Made by a program: the position numbers and the translations under genes
From: FEN-299 sp963717945
Lineage (GTDB): Bacteria > Acidobacteriota > Vicinamibacteria > Vicinamibacterales > Fen-181
Assembly: GCA_963717945.1 (NCBI GenBank)
Contig: CAVQXT010000007.1
Span: forward strand, 744,001 to 808,000
DNA length: 64,000 bases
Direction: 5' to 3'
The notes under the pieces: generated by a model
Database searches by the model: none
Told to the model about the DNA's origin: nothing
What the model saw: the letters and a program-made list of their open reading frames with translations, nothing else
Shown: piece after piece, positions 35,092-47,486 of the stretch
Numbering within the stretch: position 1 is the first letter of the stretch
Layout: every line of letters starts with the position of its first letter

Positions 35092-37207
35092 TCAGTATCG
35101 CTCGCGGTGCATCGCCACGAAGAACACGAGCGTCTCCCGGGCGCCCCGGACGACGTTCCACGCCAGCTTCAGCGGGTTCAGCCGCCACAGCTTCAGCCTC
35201 AGGAGCGCGCCTCTGGCGCCGCGCCAGTAGGCGTCGAGCGCGGGGTTGTACTCGAGCCGGTCCAGCGACAGGGGATTCACGCGCCTGAATTTGCGCGACA
35301 GCCGGGAGAGCCGGGGCGAGGGCGGCAGGGTGGGGAGCCTCAGAGCCGCAATCGCCGCCGCGCGATGGCCCATCGCCTCCCGCACGACGTCGAGCCGTTC
35401 GGTCATGGTCGCGCTGAATTCGCCCACGCCTTCGCCCAGGCGGTCCTGCAGGGTGGCGAGCTTCACGGCCGCGGCCGTGTGCACGCGGCCCCACGCCAGC
35501 TTCAGTTCCCGCGCCGAGGTCGGCGTAAGCTTCCGCAGGTCGCCGAGGAACCAGTAGTCGTCGCGGCGGATGCGGGTCTGCAGCCAGAGTTCCTGGATCT
35601 CGAACAGGAGATTTGTGTATTCGCGGAGCAGGTGCGCGATCTCTCTCGCGCGCCGCTTGTAGAACGGCCACCGGCGCTCGATCGGGAACGTCGCGCGGCG
35701 CGACGTCCTGTCCTTGAGCCGAAAGAACCCCGTGACCATCGGGTGCGCGCCTTCGATCATGCCCGCCCGGTACCACAAGAGCGTTTTGAGGACCCCCCAG
35801 TAGGTATGGGGATTCTGCGCGAGCAGCACCCGCCGCATGTGGTCGGTGGAGTAGAACGCCGCCCAGGCGTCGTGGAACGCCGCGGTCCACTCGGCGGCGC
35901 TCATGAGCGGATGGGGCGCCGCGGCATGGAAGGCGTCGTAGTTGTTGTAGTCGGTGTCGAGGGCCGCGCCCGACTCAACCGCCGCCTGGTGGTCGCGCGA
36001 CCCGGGCAGCGGCGTCATCATGAAGAACGACGCTTGGTCGAAGTGCATCGTCTCGGCCAGCGCGCGCACGTCCTCCATCACCCGGTCGTAGGTGTCGTGC
36101 GGGAACCCGATGATGACCCCCGCGTGGCACACGACGCCGACGTCGTGCCACCGCGCGACCATCTCGCTGTAGTCCGCGGCCCGGTTCTGCGGCTTGCCCC
36201 CGGCCGCGAGGTTGTCGTCGCGGACCGATTCGACGCCGATGAAGACCTGCACGCAGCCGGCGCGCGCCGCCTTCTCGACGAAGCGCGGGATCCTCGGGGC
36301 CTGCGTGTCGACCTGCATCATGAAGTCGATGTCGAGGCCCTCCTGGTCGCGCAAGGCGATCAGGCCGTCGAAGATCGCCTCCCATTGCGGGTTTCGCGCG
36401 AAGTTGTCGTCGGTGAAGAAGTAGTGGCTGACGCCGCGCCCGCCCTTGAGCCAGTAGTTCTGGCGGATCTGATCGATGATCTGCGCCCCGTCGCGCGAGC
36501 GCATCGTCCGTCCCTGGACGTTGATGATCGTGCAGAAGGAGCAGGAGAAGGGGCAGCCGCGGCCCGCGTCGATCGTCCCGTTGCGAGTGGTGACGAACCG
36601 CTTCTGGGTGCTTCGCGCGGCGCGCGGCAGCGGGAAACCGGCGAGGTCCGGCGGCGCGCCCAGGAAGTCATAGATCGGCTGGAGCCGGCCGGCGAGCGCG
36701 TCGAGGAGGATTCCGGCCCATCGGCCCTCGACTTCGCCGAGCACCAGCGTGACCCCCGCGTCGAGCAGTTGCTGGCACTCGGGCGGCGTGGCCGGCGACA
36801 TCGCCATCGCCCCGCTGACGTGGAAGCCTCCGATGATGACGTCGAACCCCTCGGCCCGGAACTGGGTGGCGAGGTCCTGGGCGCGGGGAAGCTGGTTGGT
36901 CTGGACGCCGGCCAGGCCGACGACGACCTTCGTGCCGTCGCGCCTGAAGCGCCGGCCGAGCGCGGCCGGGTCCACTCGCGAGACGATCTCGTCAATCACC
37001 TCGACGCGGACCCTCACGTCCCCCAAGGCGCCGGAGGCGACGGCGTCCTCGGTGAGGCTGTGCAGGCAACTCAGCGTGTTGCTCGGGAGGGTCCCCCGCC
37101 AGTGCCGGACGACGTAACCGTCGTCGTCGTACCTCGATGGCCGGACCAGGATGACGACGAGACGTCGGACAGTATCGAACGTGCCACACCTCCTGCCCGG
37201 CGGTCAT
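35092..37207 (-). CDS. B12-binding radical SAM protein (N-terminal frameshift)
   Basis: Cobalamin-binding radical SAM enzyme of unknown substrate. The B12-binding domain includes RPSRYDDDGYVVRHWRGTLP, IDEIV and VVVGLAGVQTNQL. The 4Fe-4S motif is C-P-F-S-C-S-F-C, and FTDDNF, VESVRDDNLAAG and IIGFPHDTYDR follow. A long C-terminal tail of about 200 aa is rich in basic residues. The conserved N-terminus lies in a frame without any normal start codon before the TTG at 37026. Removing one base near 37185 joins it to ATG 37207 (MTAGQEVWHVRY), giving the expected N-terminus. It is followed directly by an MBL gene. No sign of what is modified. Confidence 0.8.
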
Positions 37208-37268
37208 CCGCCGGGAGCCTTCTCGCCGCCGAGGGCCTCGCGCGCGAGAAGGTCATGATAACTCCACT

Positions 37269-38336
37269 CTAGTGAATGGGCTGCAGGCCGAGCACGACCG
37301 ACAGCACGCCGCCCAACACGCTGTACCTTCCGGTCGCGTACACGCCGTACTGGGAACGACCGTAATAGCCGTCGTCATAACCGCGACGGAAGCCCTCGCG
37401 GAAGTAGTAATTGTAGTCGTCGCGATCGACGTAGAAGCCACCGTACCCGTAATTCCCATCCTCATATGCGTACGAGGTCTCGTAATTGAACGCCCAGTGA
37501 TCCTGCCGATCCGCCAGCCCAGCCCGGAAGCCCTGGTCGTAGCCGAAGTTCACGGCCTGCCTGAGCACCCCGGCGCCGTACTGATTTGTTTCGTAGAAGT
37601 GGCCGCCACGGGAGTACCGGTAAGTGTTGGGCGTGTAGAAATACGGATCGCCACCGTAGTTGTAGTTACGGTCGTTCTCGAGGTGCAACTGCTGCTCGCG
37701 CAGGCCCGCCATGTACTGCACCTGAAAACCGTACTGCGCGGTGCGATGCTGCTGCTGCAACTGCGTGGCGTGCTGTGTTCCCACGCGCTGCTGCTGATCC
37801 AACTGGGCGGTGTACTGCACCAGGCGCTGCTGCTGCCGGCCGATGAGCTGCTGTTGCTGCTGCTGGGGCAGACGCTGCTGCGCCGACTGCTGTTGGGGCC
37901 TCGCCTGCTGCTGTGGTCTAGCCTGCTGCTGTTCGGGCTTCGCCGGCCGCTGTGGCCGAGCCTGCTGCTGTTCGGGCTTCGCCTGCTGCTGAGGTCTGGC
38001 CTGCTGCTGCGGGCGCTGCTGCTCGGGCTTGGCCTGCTGTTGCGGCGGCTTGGCCTGCTGCTGCGGCTTCGCCTGGGGCTGCGGCTTCGCCTGCTGCTGT
38101 GGTCTGGCCTGCTGCTGCGGGCGCTGCTGCTCGGGCTTGGCCTGCTGTTGCGGCGGCTTGGCCTGCTGCCCGGGCTTCGCCTGCTGCTGCGGCGGCTTCT
38201 TCGGATCTGGCGGTTTCTTCTGCTCCTGCTGCTTCGGGTCCTGCTGCGCGCTTGCGGGCACGCTTGTTCCGACAAGCGATACCGCGCCGATGACGGCCGC
38301 CGCGACGAAGATGCGGTTCAAGAGACTGACGCTCAT
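37269..38336 (-). CDS. Secreted Gln/Pro/Ala-rich repeat protein with Tyr/Gly-rich C-terminus
   Basis: Exported protein, 355 aa. Signal peptide ending PASAQQ at about residue 31. Residues about 32-180 are low complexity, built on Q-Q-Q-A-K-P and Q-Q-Q-A-R-P units, with one longer block (PPQQQAKPEQQRPQQQARPQ) present twice. Residues about 180-250 stay Gln-rich. The last 110 residues are Tyr/Gly/Asp-rich (NYNYGGDPYFYTPNTYRYSR, FREGFRRGYDDGYYGRSQYG) and end GGVLSVVLGLQPIH. The basic Gln/Pro stretch could span or bind cell wall, and the C-terminus looks amyloid-like or surface-binding; both are inference. An operator palindrome lies 128 bp upstream. Confidence 0.8.
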   Translation of the reverse strand: MSVSLLNRIFVAAAVIGAVSLVGTSVPASAQQDPKQQEQKKPPDPKKPPQQQAKPGQQAKPPQQQAKPEQQRPQQQARPQQQAKPQPQAKPQQQAKPPQQQAKPEQQRPQQQARPQQQAKPEQQQARPQRPAKPEQQQARPQQQARPQQQSAQQRLPQQQQQQLIGRQQQRLVQYTAQLDQQQRVGTQHATQLQQQHRTAQYGFQVQYMAGLREQQLHLENDRNYNYGGDPYFYTPNTYRYSRGGHFYETNQYGAGVLRQAVNFGYDQGFRAGLADRQDHWAFNYETSYAYEDGNYGYGGFYVDRDDYNYYFREGFRRGYDDGYYGRSQYGVYATGRYSVLGGVLSVVLGLQPIH

Positions 38337-38463
38337 TACACACCGTCCTTTGGGACCGCGGCTCCCGCGGGCCCGGACTGTAGGCCGCGCGCCGCGAGTC
38401 AGCGTCCGCGCCTCGGTGTCGGCCGCTCCAAAGCGCATCATATGGGGTCCGGACGCGCATGTC

Positions 38464-38479
38464 TGTTCACTTGGGGACA
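38464..38479. promoter_or_regulatory. Crp/Fnr-type operator, TGTTC-N6-GGACA
   Basis: Half-sites TGTTC and GGACA with spacer ACTTGG, 128 bp before the Gln-rich protein start and just after the Mg2+ ATPase stop. Confidence 0.65.
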
Positions 38480-38510
38480 CTGGTCGCGGCTGCGGTCGAT
38501 CCGGGACCGA

Positions 38511-41034
<2,524 letters not shown>

Positions 41035-41123
41035 CTCGAAATCAGGATACCAGCCCCCGGCGGTCCGGGCGGCCTTCGGTCATTCCCGGCCGTCGAACCC
41101 TATCACCCGCGACGACGCGTGAC

Positions 41124-41139
41124 TGTTCAATCGGGCACA
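41124..41139. promoter_or_regulatory. Crp/Fnr-type operator, TGTTC-N6-GCACA
   Basis: Spacer AATCGG. It lies 90 bp before the Mg2+ ATPase start and 175 bp before the SYLF gene start, in their shared promoter region. Confidence 0.65.
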
Positions 41140-41181
41140 CTCGCGCGTGACGGCGTCACTGGCCTGGGAGGAGCCCGCAGG

Positions 41182-41197
41182 TGTGCACAAGGGCACA
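41182..41197. promoter_or_regulatory. Crp/Fnr-type operator, TGTGC-N6-GCACA
   Basis: Both half-sites are TGTGC, spacer ACAAGG. Second site in the 279-bp gap between the divergent ATPase and SYLF genes, 117 bp before the SYLF start. Confidence 0.7.
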
Positions 41198-41313
41198 GAC
41201 ACCGCCGGCTGCCGCGCATAGGATGGCTTGCGGGCGTATCCAGTTCGTGTTCGTCACGCGGCCGGCGCCGCGTGGGCGCGCGCCACCACACCGGTTTTCA
41301 GAGAGGTGCACAG

Positions 41314-42039
41314 ATGGTCCGATCTATTCGCTACTTCGCCGCATTCGGCGTCGTTCTCGGCATGGCCACCCTCGGCGCTCAGAACAAGGAGCAGAACAAG
41401 GAGCAGACCCGCCTGGGGGAGTGCGGCGAGGTCATGGAGGAAATCCTCAACGTCCCGGAGAACATCCCGCAGGACCTGCTCGACAAGGCCGAGTGCGTCG
41501 TCGTCATTCCGTCGATGAAGAAATTCGCGCTTGGCATCGGCGGCAGCTACGGCCGCGGCGCGATGGTCTGCCGGACGGGCCAGGCGTTCAAGGGCGCGTG
41601 GAGCGCCCCGGCGATGTACACGCTCGAGGGCGCCAGCGTCGGGTTCCAGATCGGCGGGCAGGCCACCGACCTCGTCCTCCTCGTCATGAATCGGAAGGGC
41701 GTGAACGCCCTGCTCGGCAGCAAGGTCAAGCTCGGGGCAAACGCCTCGGTCGCGGCCGGTCCCAAGGGACGCGCCGCGGAGGGGTCGACCGACGCCTCGT
41801 TGCGAGCTGAGATCCTCACCTATTCAAGGTCGGCCGGTCTGTTCGCCGGCATCTCGCTCTCGGGCAGCTCGCTTCGTCCCGACAACGACGCCTCCGCGGA
41901 GGTGTACGGACGCAAGCTCACGGCGAGAGGCATCCTCACCGGACCGGGCGTGATGGTCCCGGAGTCGGGCCATCGTCTCGTGAACGTGCTGCAGACGCGG
42001 TCTCCGCGCAACCTGTCGGGGGGGACGAACCAGCAGTAG
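41314..42039 (+). CDS. Secreted SYLF (Ysc84) domain lipid-binding protein
   Basis: Exported protein, 241 aa, signal ending ATLGAQ at about residue 23. The rest is one SYLF domain: AECVVVIPSMKKFALGIGGS, GRGAMVCRTG, WSAPAMYTLEGASVGFQIGG, VLLVMNRKGVNALL, then ASVAAGPKGR and ILTYSRSAGLFAGISLSGSS. SYLF domains bind phosphoinositide-like or other anionic lipids; bacterial secreted forms are poorly understood. Start ATG follows AGAGAGG. It shares its promoter region, with two operator palindromes, with the Mg2+ ATPase, which suggests joint control in membrane stress. Confidence 0.88.
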   Translation: MVRSIRYFAAFGVVLGMATLGAQNKEQNKEQTRLGECGEVMEEILNVPENIPQDLLDKAECVVVIPSMKKFALGIGGSYGRGAMVCRTGQAFKGAWSAPAMYTLEGASVGFQIGGQATDLVLLVMNRKGVNALLGSKVKLGANASVAAGPKGRAAEGSTDASLRAEILTYSRSAGLFAGISLSGSSLRPDNDASAEVYGRKLTARGILTGPGVMVPESGHRLVNVLQTRSPRNLSGGTNQQ

Positions 42040-42059
42040 TCGCGGCACCGTGACGAGAG

Positions 42060-42075
42060 TGTGCTCCCGTGGACA
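42060..42075. promoter_or_regulatory. Crp/Fnr-type operator, TGTGC-N6-GGACA
   Basis: Spacer TCCCGT. It overlaps the earliest possible GTG start (42069) of the penicillin-binding protein, which argues for the later GTG at 42165, 90 bp downstream. Confidence 0.6.
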
Positions 42076-42164
42076 CTGGCCATCGCGCCGACCGGAACCT
42101 GCCGCCCGTCGTGCCGCCCAGCGGACGCCTGCGCCTCGCGAGGCGACTCCGCTGGGAGCGGCGG

Positions 42165-44414
42165 GTGGCCGCAAGGCTGAGGGCCGCGCTGTGGCGCCGA
42201 GCCGTGCTTGGCGCCGTCGCGCTCACGGCTGCCGCGTTGGTGCTGACGCCGGCCGCGTGGCTGGTGTACCACGTCTACTTCGACCACAGCCGTCTACCGG
42301 ATCTCGAGGCCTTCATCCGGTTCGAGCCGCCCGCGATCGGCACGGTCTATGACGCGCGCGGACAGGTCATGATCGAGCTGGCCCGGGAGTACCGCCGGGT
42401 CGTGACCTACGACGAGGTGCCGCCCATCCTGCGCCAGGCGATCCTGGCCGCCGAGGACAAGAGCTTCTTCACCCACGCCGGCGTGGACTACAGCGCGCTG
42501 CCGCGGGTCGTCCAGAAGACGGCGGTGCGCTCGGGGACTGAATTCTGGAAAGGCGGTCACGGGCTGCGGCTGCTCCTGCCGCAAGGGGGCTCGACGCTCA
42601 CGCAGCAACTCGTGCGCGGCTACTTCCTGCAAGCCCTGACGAGCCGCCCTGACGCGGACCCGCTGTTCCACACTGGCCTGGGCCCGCCCCGCCTCCTCTC
42701 CCTGGTCCTGGGCGCCTCCGCCACCAACAAGCTCCTTCGGAAGATGGAGGAGGTTCGGCTGACGATATGGCTGGAGCGAGAGATGCGCGCGCGGTATGGA
42801 TCGCAGGAGCAGGCCAAGCGCGAGATCTTCGCCCGCTACGCCAGTTTCATTTATCTCGGCAACGGCCGTTACGGCTTTGCCGCCGCCTCCGAATACTACT
42901 TCGGCAGGAACCTGTCGACGTTCACGGTCGATGACGCGGGCAATGCGGCGCTCCTGGCGGCGATCAGCAAGTCACCGCAGGAGTACGCCCCGGTGCCTGG
43001 CAACCGGCGGGCGACCGGTCGCCGCAACCAGATCCTCGCCCTGATGGCCCGCAACGGCTCCATCCCGGAGAGCCTCGCCAGGCGCTGTCAGGGCGAGCCA
43101 ATCCGCGTCGCCGCCCTCTGCCCGACCAAGACCGACGCTCCCGCGGCGATCGAGCACGTTCTCGACGAACTGACCCGGCGTGGCGGCCGCCGTTGCCGCG
43201 TCGAGGACCTGTTCCAGGGGCGGGTCGTGGTCCGCTCGACGGTCGACGCGCGTGTGCAGACGATCGTGAACGAAGCCCTGGAGCACGGTCTGGCCCTGTA
43301 CCAGAAGCGGCACCCCAGGGCCAAGGGGGTGATCCAGGGCTCGGTGGTCGTGCTCCGGAACGCCGACGCCGCGATCCTGGCCGAGGCTGGCGGGCGACGG
43401 GTCTACAGGGATCGCGACACCCGGTACTCCGACTACAACCGCGTCACGCGCTCGCTGCGCCAGCCGGGATCCGCGATGAAGCCGCTCGTGTACCTGGCCG
43501 CGTTCGAGTCCGGCATGGACCTCGACACCGAGGTGCCCGACGAACCGATCAGCGTGCCGCTCGGGGACGGCGGCACCAAGTGGATCGCCAATTACGACAA
43601 TCAGTTCAAGGGCCCGATGCCGATGCGCCAGGCCCTGGCCGAGTCGCGCAACGCCGTCGCGGTGTGGATCACACGTGAGATCGGCGTCGGCACCGTGATC
43701 CGGACCGCGCACCAGATGGGGATCCGCACCGCTCTGCAGCCCTACATCAGCACGGCGCTCGGCGCATCGGGGGTGTACCTGCTGGAACTGGCGAGCGCCT
43801 ATCGCGCCATCGCCTCGGGCGTCCTGGCGGATCCCTACGTCATCGATCGCGTGACCGATGTCTCCGGCGCAGAACTGTACCAGGCGCGGCGGGACACGCA
43901 GCAGATCGCCTCCTCGGGGTTGCTCGCCATCCAGGAGGGGCTCAGGGGCGTCGTCCGTCTCCCAGATGGCACCGCCCACAGTCTCGACGGGCCCGGGTTC
44001 CCGGTCCCGGTCATGGGCAAGACAGGGACCACGAGCGACTTCCGCGACGCGCTGTTTGTGGGGTCCACCTACGGGACGCCGGGGATCACCGTGGCGGTCC
44101 GGATCGGCTTCGACGACGACCGCCCCCTCGGCGGACAGGAGACCGGCGGGCGCACGGCGCTGCCGATCTTCCGCGAGATCATGCTCCGCGTCTACCAGGA
44201 CCGCCTGGTCGGGCTGGCCCAGGACTTTCCCCGCGAGATCGAGGAGGGGATCGACCGTTACCTGGCGATGCAGGCCGCGCCGGACAGCGGTGTCGCCGGA
44301 ATGCCCCCGGCGGTCATGAGCCCCACACCCACTCGCGAATGTCCGGCGGGTCCTCGAAATGCTCACGGGCGTACGCGGCCGCCCGCTCGATCGCCGCGCG
44401 GCAGTCGGCCGTGA
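42165..44414 (+). CDS. Class A penicillin-binding protein (PBP1A-like)
   Basis: Bifunctional peptidoglycan synthase, 749 aa from GTG 42165, which has GGGAG nine bases ahead; the frame stays open to a GTG at 42069 with no ribosome site. One membrane anchor (VLGAVALTAAALVLTPAAWL) is followed by a transglycosylase domain with EDKSFFTHAGVD (catalytic Glu) and GGSTLTQQLVRGYF. A transpeptidase domain follows with S-x-x-K in QPGSAMKPL (codon at 43470), SRN, and KTG in MGKTGTTSDF (44019). The last 30 codons overlap the phosphoketolase gene and look non-native (Pro/Arg-rich). A one-base slip near 44300 would end the protein at 44319. Confidence 0.87.
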   Translation: MAARLRAALWRRAVLGAVALTAAALVLTPAAWLVYHVYFDHSRLPDLEAFIRFEPPAIGTVYDARGQVMIELAREYRRVVTYDEVPPILRQAILAAEDKSFFTHAGVDYSALPRVVQKTAVRSGTEFWKGGHGLRLLLPQGGSTLTQQLVRGYFLQALTSRPDADPLFHTGLGPPRLLSLVLGASATNKLLRKMEEVRLTIWLEREMRARYGSQEQAKREIFARYASFIYLGNGRYGFAAASEYYFGRNLSTFTVDDAGNAALLAAISKSPQEYAPVPGNRRATGRRNQILALMARNGSIPESLARRCQGEPIRVAALCPTKTDAPAAIEHVLDELTRRGGRRCRVEDLFQGRVVVRSTVDARVQTIVNEALEHGLALYQKRHPRAKGVIQGSVVVLRNADAAILAEAGGRRVYRDRDTRYSDYNRVTRSLRQPGSAMKPLVYLAAFESGMDLDTEVPDEPISVPLGDGGTKWIANYDNQFKGPMPMRQALAESRNAVAVWITREIGVGTVIRTAHQMGIRTALQPYISTALGASGVYLLELASAYRAIASGVLADPYVIDRVTDVSGAELYQARRDTQQIASSGLLAIQEGLRGVVRLPDGTAHSLDGPGFPVPVMGKTGTTSDFRDALFVGSTYGTPGITVAVRIGFDDDRPLGGQETGGRTALPIFREIMLRVYQDRLVGLAQDFPREIEEGIDRYLAMQAAPDSGVAGMPPAVMSPTPTRECPAGPRNAHGRTRPPARSPRGSRP

Positions 44415-46750
44415 GCGCCGCGGCACGGGGGCCCATCCGCGAAGTGCGTCGCAGCGCTTCAATACAGAGGTGATAGCGGCTCATGCCGTTGATCGCGACC
44501 ATGTCGAACGGCGTCGTCGTCGTGCCCTGCTCCTTGAACCCGCGCACGTGAAACCTGGCGGGGGAGGGGCGGCCGTGCACGATCTCGTGGATGGCGCGCT
44601 GGTAGCCGTGGAAGGCGAAGACGACCGGCTTGTCCTCGGTGAACAGCTCGACGAACCGGTCGCGGGACATGCCGTGCGGGTGGGCGTCCGGGGGAAACAG
44701 CGTCATCAGGTCCACGACGTTCACCACTCGCACCCTCAGCTCGGGCGCGTGCTGTCGCAGCCACCACGCCGCGGCGGCGGTCTCGAGCGTCGGCACGTCG
44801 CCGGCCGCCGCCAGCACCACGTCGGGCTCGCCGCCGTCATCGCTGCTCGCCCACCGCCACACCGAGGCCCCGCGCGCGCAGTGCTCCCGGGCGCCGGCCA
44901 GGTCCAGCCACTGCAGCTGCGGCTGCTTGTCGATGACGATCAGGTTCACGTAGTCGCGGCTGCGGAAGCAGTGATCGGCGACCGAGAGCAGGCAGTTGGC
45001 GTCCGGCGGCAGGTAGATGCGCGCCACCGTGCCGCGCTTCGACAGCATCACGTCGATCAGCCCGGGGCCCTGGTGGCTGAAGCCGTTGTGGTCGTTGCGC
45101 CAGCAGGTGGACGTCAGCAGGATGTTCAGCGACGCGACCGGCGCCCGCCAGGGGAGCCGAGTCGCTCTCGCCGAGCCACTTCGCGTGCTGCACCACCATC
45201 GACGCGACGATCATCGCGAACGCCTCGTAGGAGGCGAAGAGCCCGTGTCGGCCGGTGAGGAGATAGCCCTCGAGCCAGCCCTCGAGCAGGTGCTCGCTCA
45301 AGACCTCCATGACGCGGCCATCGGGCGCCACGTGGTCGTCGATGCCGATCGTCCTGCCGACGAAGCATCGGTTCTCGACATCGAACACGTCGTCCAGCCG
45401 GTTCGAGGCGGTCTCGTCGGGGCAGAAGAGGCGGAAGTTCGCCGACCCGGCGTTGGCAGCGTAGATGTCCCGCATCATCTTCCCGAGCGGGCGGGTGGAT
45501 TCGTGGCGTGCCGACGCCGGCTGCGCCACCGGGAGCGCGAAGCGGTCGATGTCGGGCAGCCTGAGGTCGGCCAGCAGCCTGCCGCCGTTGGCGTGAGGGT
45601 TCGCGCCCATCCGCCGGCGTCCTCTCGGCGCGAGCGCCTCGAGCTCGGCGGCGAGTCTGCCGTTCGCGTCGAACAGGGTTTCCGGGTGGTAGCTCCGCAT
45701 CCACGCCTCGAGCGCCTCGAGTTGCCTTTCGTCCGACCTCACGAGGGCCAGGGGCACCTGGTGCGACCTGAACGTGCCCTCGACGGGCAGCCCGTCCACT
45801 TCCCGGGGGCCGGTCCAGCCCTTGGGCGTCCGCAGCACGATCGCCGGCCATCGCGGCCGTCCGGTGACGCCCTTCGCGCGGGCCTCGGCCTGGATGGCCC
45901 GGATGCGGCGATAACAGCCGTCCAGCGTCGCGGCGAACTGCTGGTGGAGCGCCATCGGGTCGTCGCCCTCGACGAAGTGCACCTCGTAGCCGTGTCCCTC
46001 GATCGTCGCGCGCACATCTTCATCGGCTGAACGGCCCAGGACCGTCGGCCCGCCGATCTTGTACCCGTTGAGGTGCAGGATCGGGAGCACGGCCCCGTCG
46101 CGGGCGGGGTTCAGGAAGCTGGTGCTGCGCCACGACCCGGCGAGCGGGCCGGTTTCCGCCTCTCCGTCGCCGACCACCGCGGCGACGATCAGATCGGGGT
46201 TGTCGAAGGCCGCGCCGAAGGCGTGTCCGAGCACGTAGCCCAGCTCGCCGCCTTCGTGAATCGACCCCGGCGTCGGGGCGCTGACGTGGCTCGGCACGCC
46301 GCCGGGCGTCGAGAACTGGCGGAACAGGCGGCGGAGGCCCGCGCTGGTTTGCGCGATCTCCGGATAGATCTCCGAGTACGTGCCCTCGAGGTAGACGTTG
46401 GCGATGACGGCCGGGCCTCCGTGTCCGGGGCCGGCCAGGAAGATCATGTTGACGTCGTGCTCCACGATCAGTCGGTTGAGGTGCACGTACACGAAGCTGA
46501 GACCCGGCGACGTGCCCCAGTGGCCGAGCAGCCGCGGCTTGATGTGCTCGAGCCGAAGGGGCTCGACGAGGAGCGGGTTGTCGAGCAGGTAGATCTGCGC
46601 GACCGTCAGGTAGTTGGCCGCCTGCCAATACCGGTGCATCCGGCCGAGGACAGCCGGCGACAGGGGCCCTTCCATCGTGCCCTCGGGCGCGCGGCGGCGG
46701 GCATCGCTCGTCTCGACGGCGCTGGAGATTGTCGGGTCGAATTCATACAT
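44314..46750 (-). CDS. xfp: Phosphoketolase (one-base frameshift)
   Basis: TPP-dependent phosphoketolase, 811 aa after repair, which splits xylulose-5-phosphate (and often fructose-6-phosphate) with phosphate to give acetyl phosphate. N-terminal RYWQAANYLTVAQIYLLDNP and GHWGTSPG, the TPP motif GDGEAETGPLAGSW, and LHLNGYKIGGPTVLGR are all typical. At about 45156 an extra C (CCCC for CCC) breaks the frame; after it comes DVMLSKRGTVARIYLPPDAN and the end IREWVWGS. The gene follows the Crp/Fnr gene by 49 bp on the same strand, so the strong promoter upstream of that gene probably serves both. No acetate kinase is adjacent. Confidence 0.9.
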
Positions 46751-46799
46751 GGCGGGTGTCCCAGAGGCGGTCGGGATGGTGCCGAAGGCCGGCGTCGGG

Positions 46800-47486
46800 T
46801 CAGTCGTGCAGGACGATGGTGAGCAGGGAGTTGTTGATCCTGAGACCGCCGTTGTAGTCGATGTACCCGAGCTTCTTGAACTTGTTCATGAAGAGGTTCA
46901 CGCGGGAACGAGTGGTCCCGACCATCTCCGCCAGTGTCTCTTGCGAGAGCCTGGGGATGACTCGATGCGGGCCGTCGTGCTTGCCATACCGGGCGAGGAG
47001 AAGCAGCGTACGGGCGAGTCGCTTCTCGCTGGAATTGAACAGGTGGTCCACGAGGTCGGCTTCAACCCGGATGTTCCGCGCCAGCACGTGGACGAGGAAC
47101 CGGTCTGACAGCGCATGCTGTTCGTGTAGCAGCCGGGCCATCTTCTCCTTCTCGATGACGAGGACCGTCGTTTCGGCCGTGGCCACGGCCGTCGACATGC
47201 GGACCGGCTGGCCCGCCAGGGCCCCCTCGCCAAAGAAGTCCCCGGGCTCGAGCATGGCCACGATCGCTTCCTTGCCGGCGTGCGAGAAGACCTGGAGCTT
47301 TACTACGCCTTTCTGAATGTAGAAAACGGCATCGCAGGGGCCACCCTGCTCGTAGATGACGTTCCCGCGGCTGTGTTCGACGACCCTCCCGGTGGAGCCG
47401 CCAGCCCTGAGGAACTCCTGGATGTCAAACGGCGCGTGATTCGGCGGTTTCACGGACGCTTGGCGCTGGTCCGTCGAGCGCCGCAT
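46800..47486 (-). CDS. Crp/Fnr-family regulator 1
   Basis: Transcription factor of 228 aa from ATG 47486 (the frame stays open to a GTG at 47615 with a Pro/Arg-rich lead that looks like leader, not protein). Cyclic-nucleotide-binding-like domain with GDFFGEGALAGQPVRMSTAVA, long dimer helix, then a winged helix-turn-helix: SQETLAEMVGTTRSRVNLFM. One cysteine only near GGPC, so no Fnr-type 4Fe-4S cluster is expected. The HTH is almost identical to the second regulator at 61305. It lies just before phosphoketolase and probably controls that operon. Confidence 0.88.
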   Translation of the reverse strand: MRRSTDQRQASVKPPNHAPFDIQEFLRAGGSTGRVVEHSRGNVIYEQGGPCDAVFYIQKGVVKLQVFSHAGKEAIVAMLEPGDFFGEGALAGQPVRMSTAVATAETTVLVIEKEKMARLLHEQHALSDRFLVHVLARNIRVEADLVDHLFNSSEKRLARTLLLLARYGKHDGPHRVIPRLSQETLAEMVGTTRSRVNLFMNKFKKLGYIDYNGGLRINNSLLTIVLHD

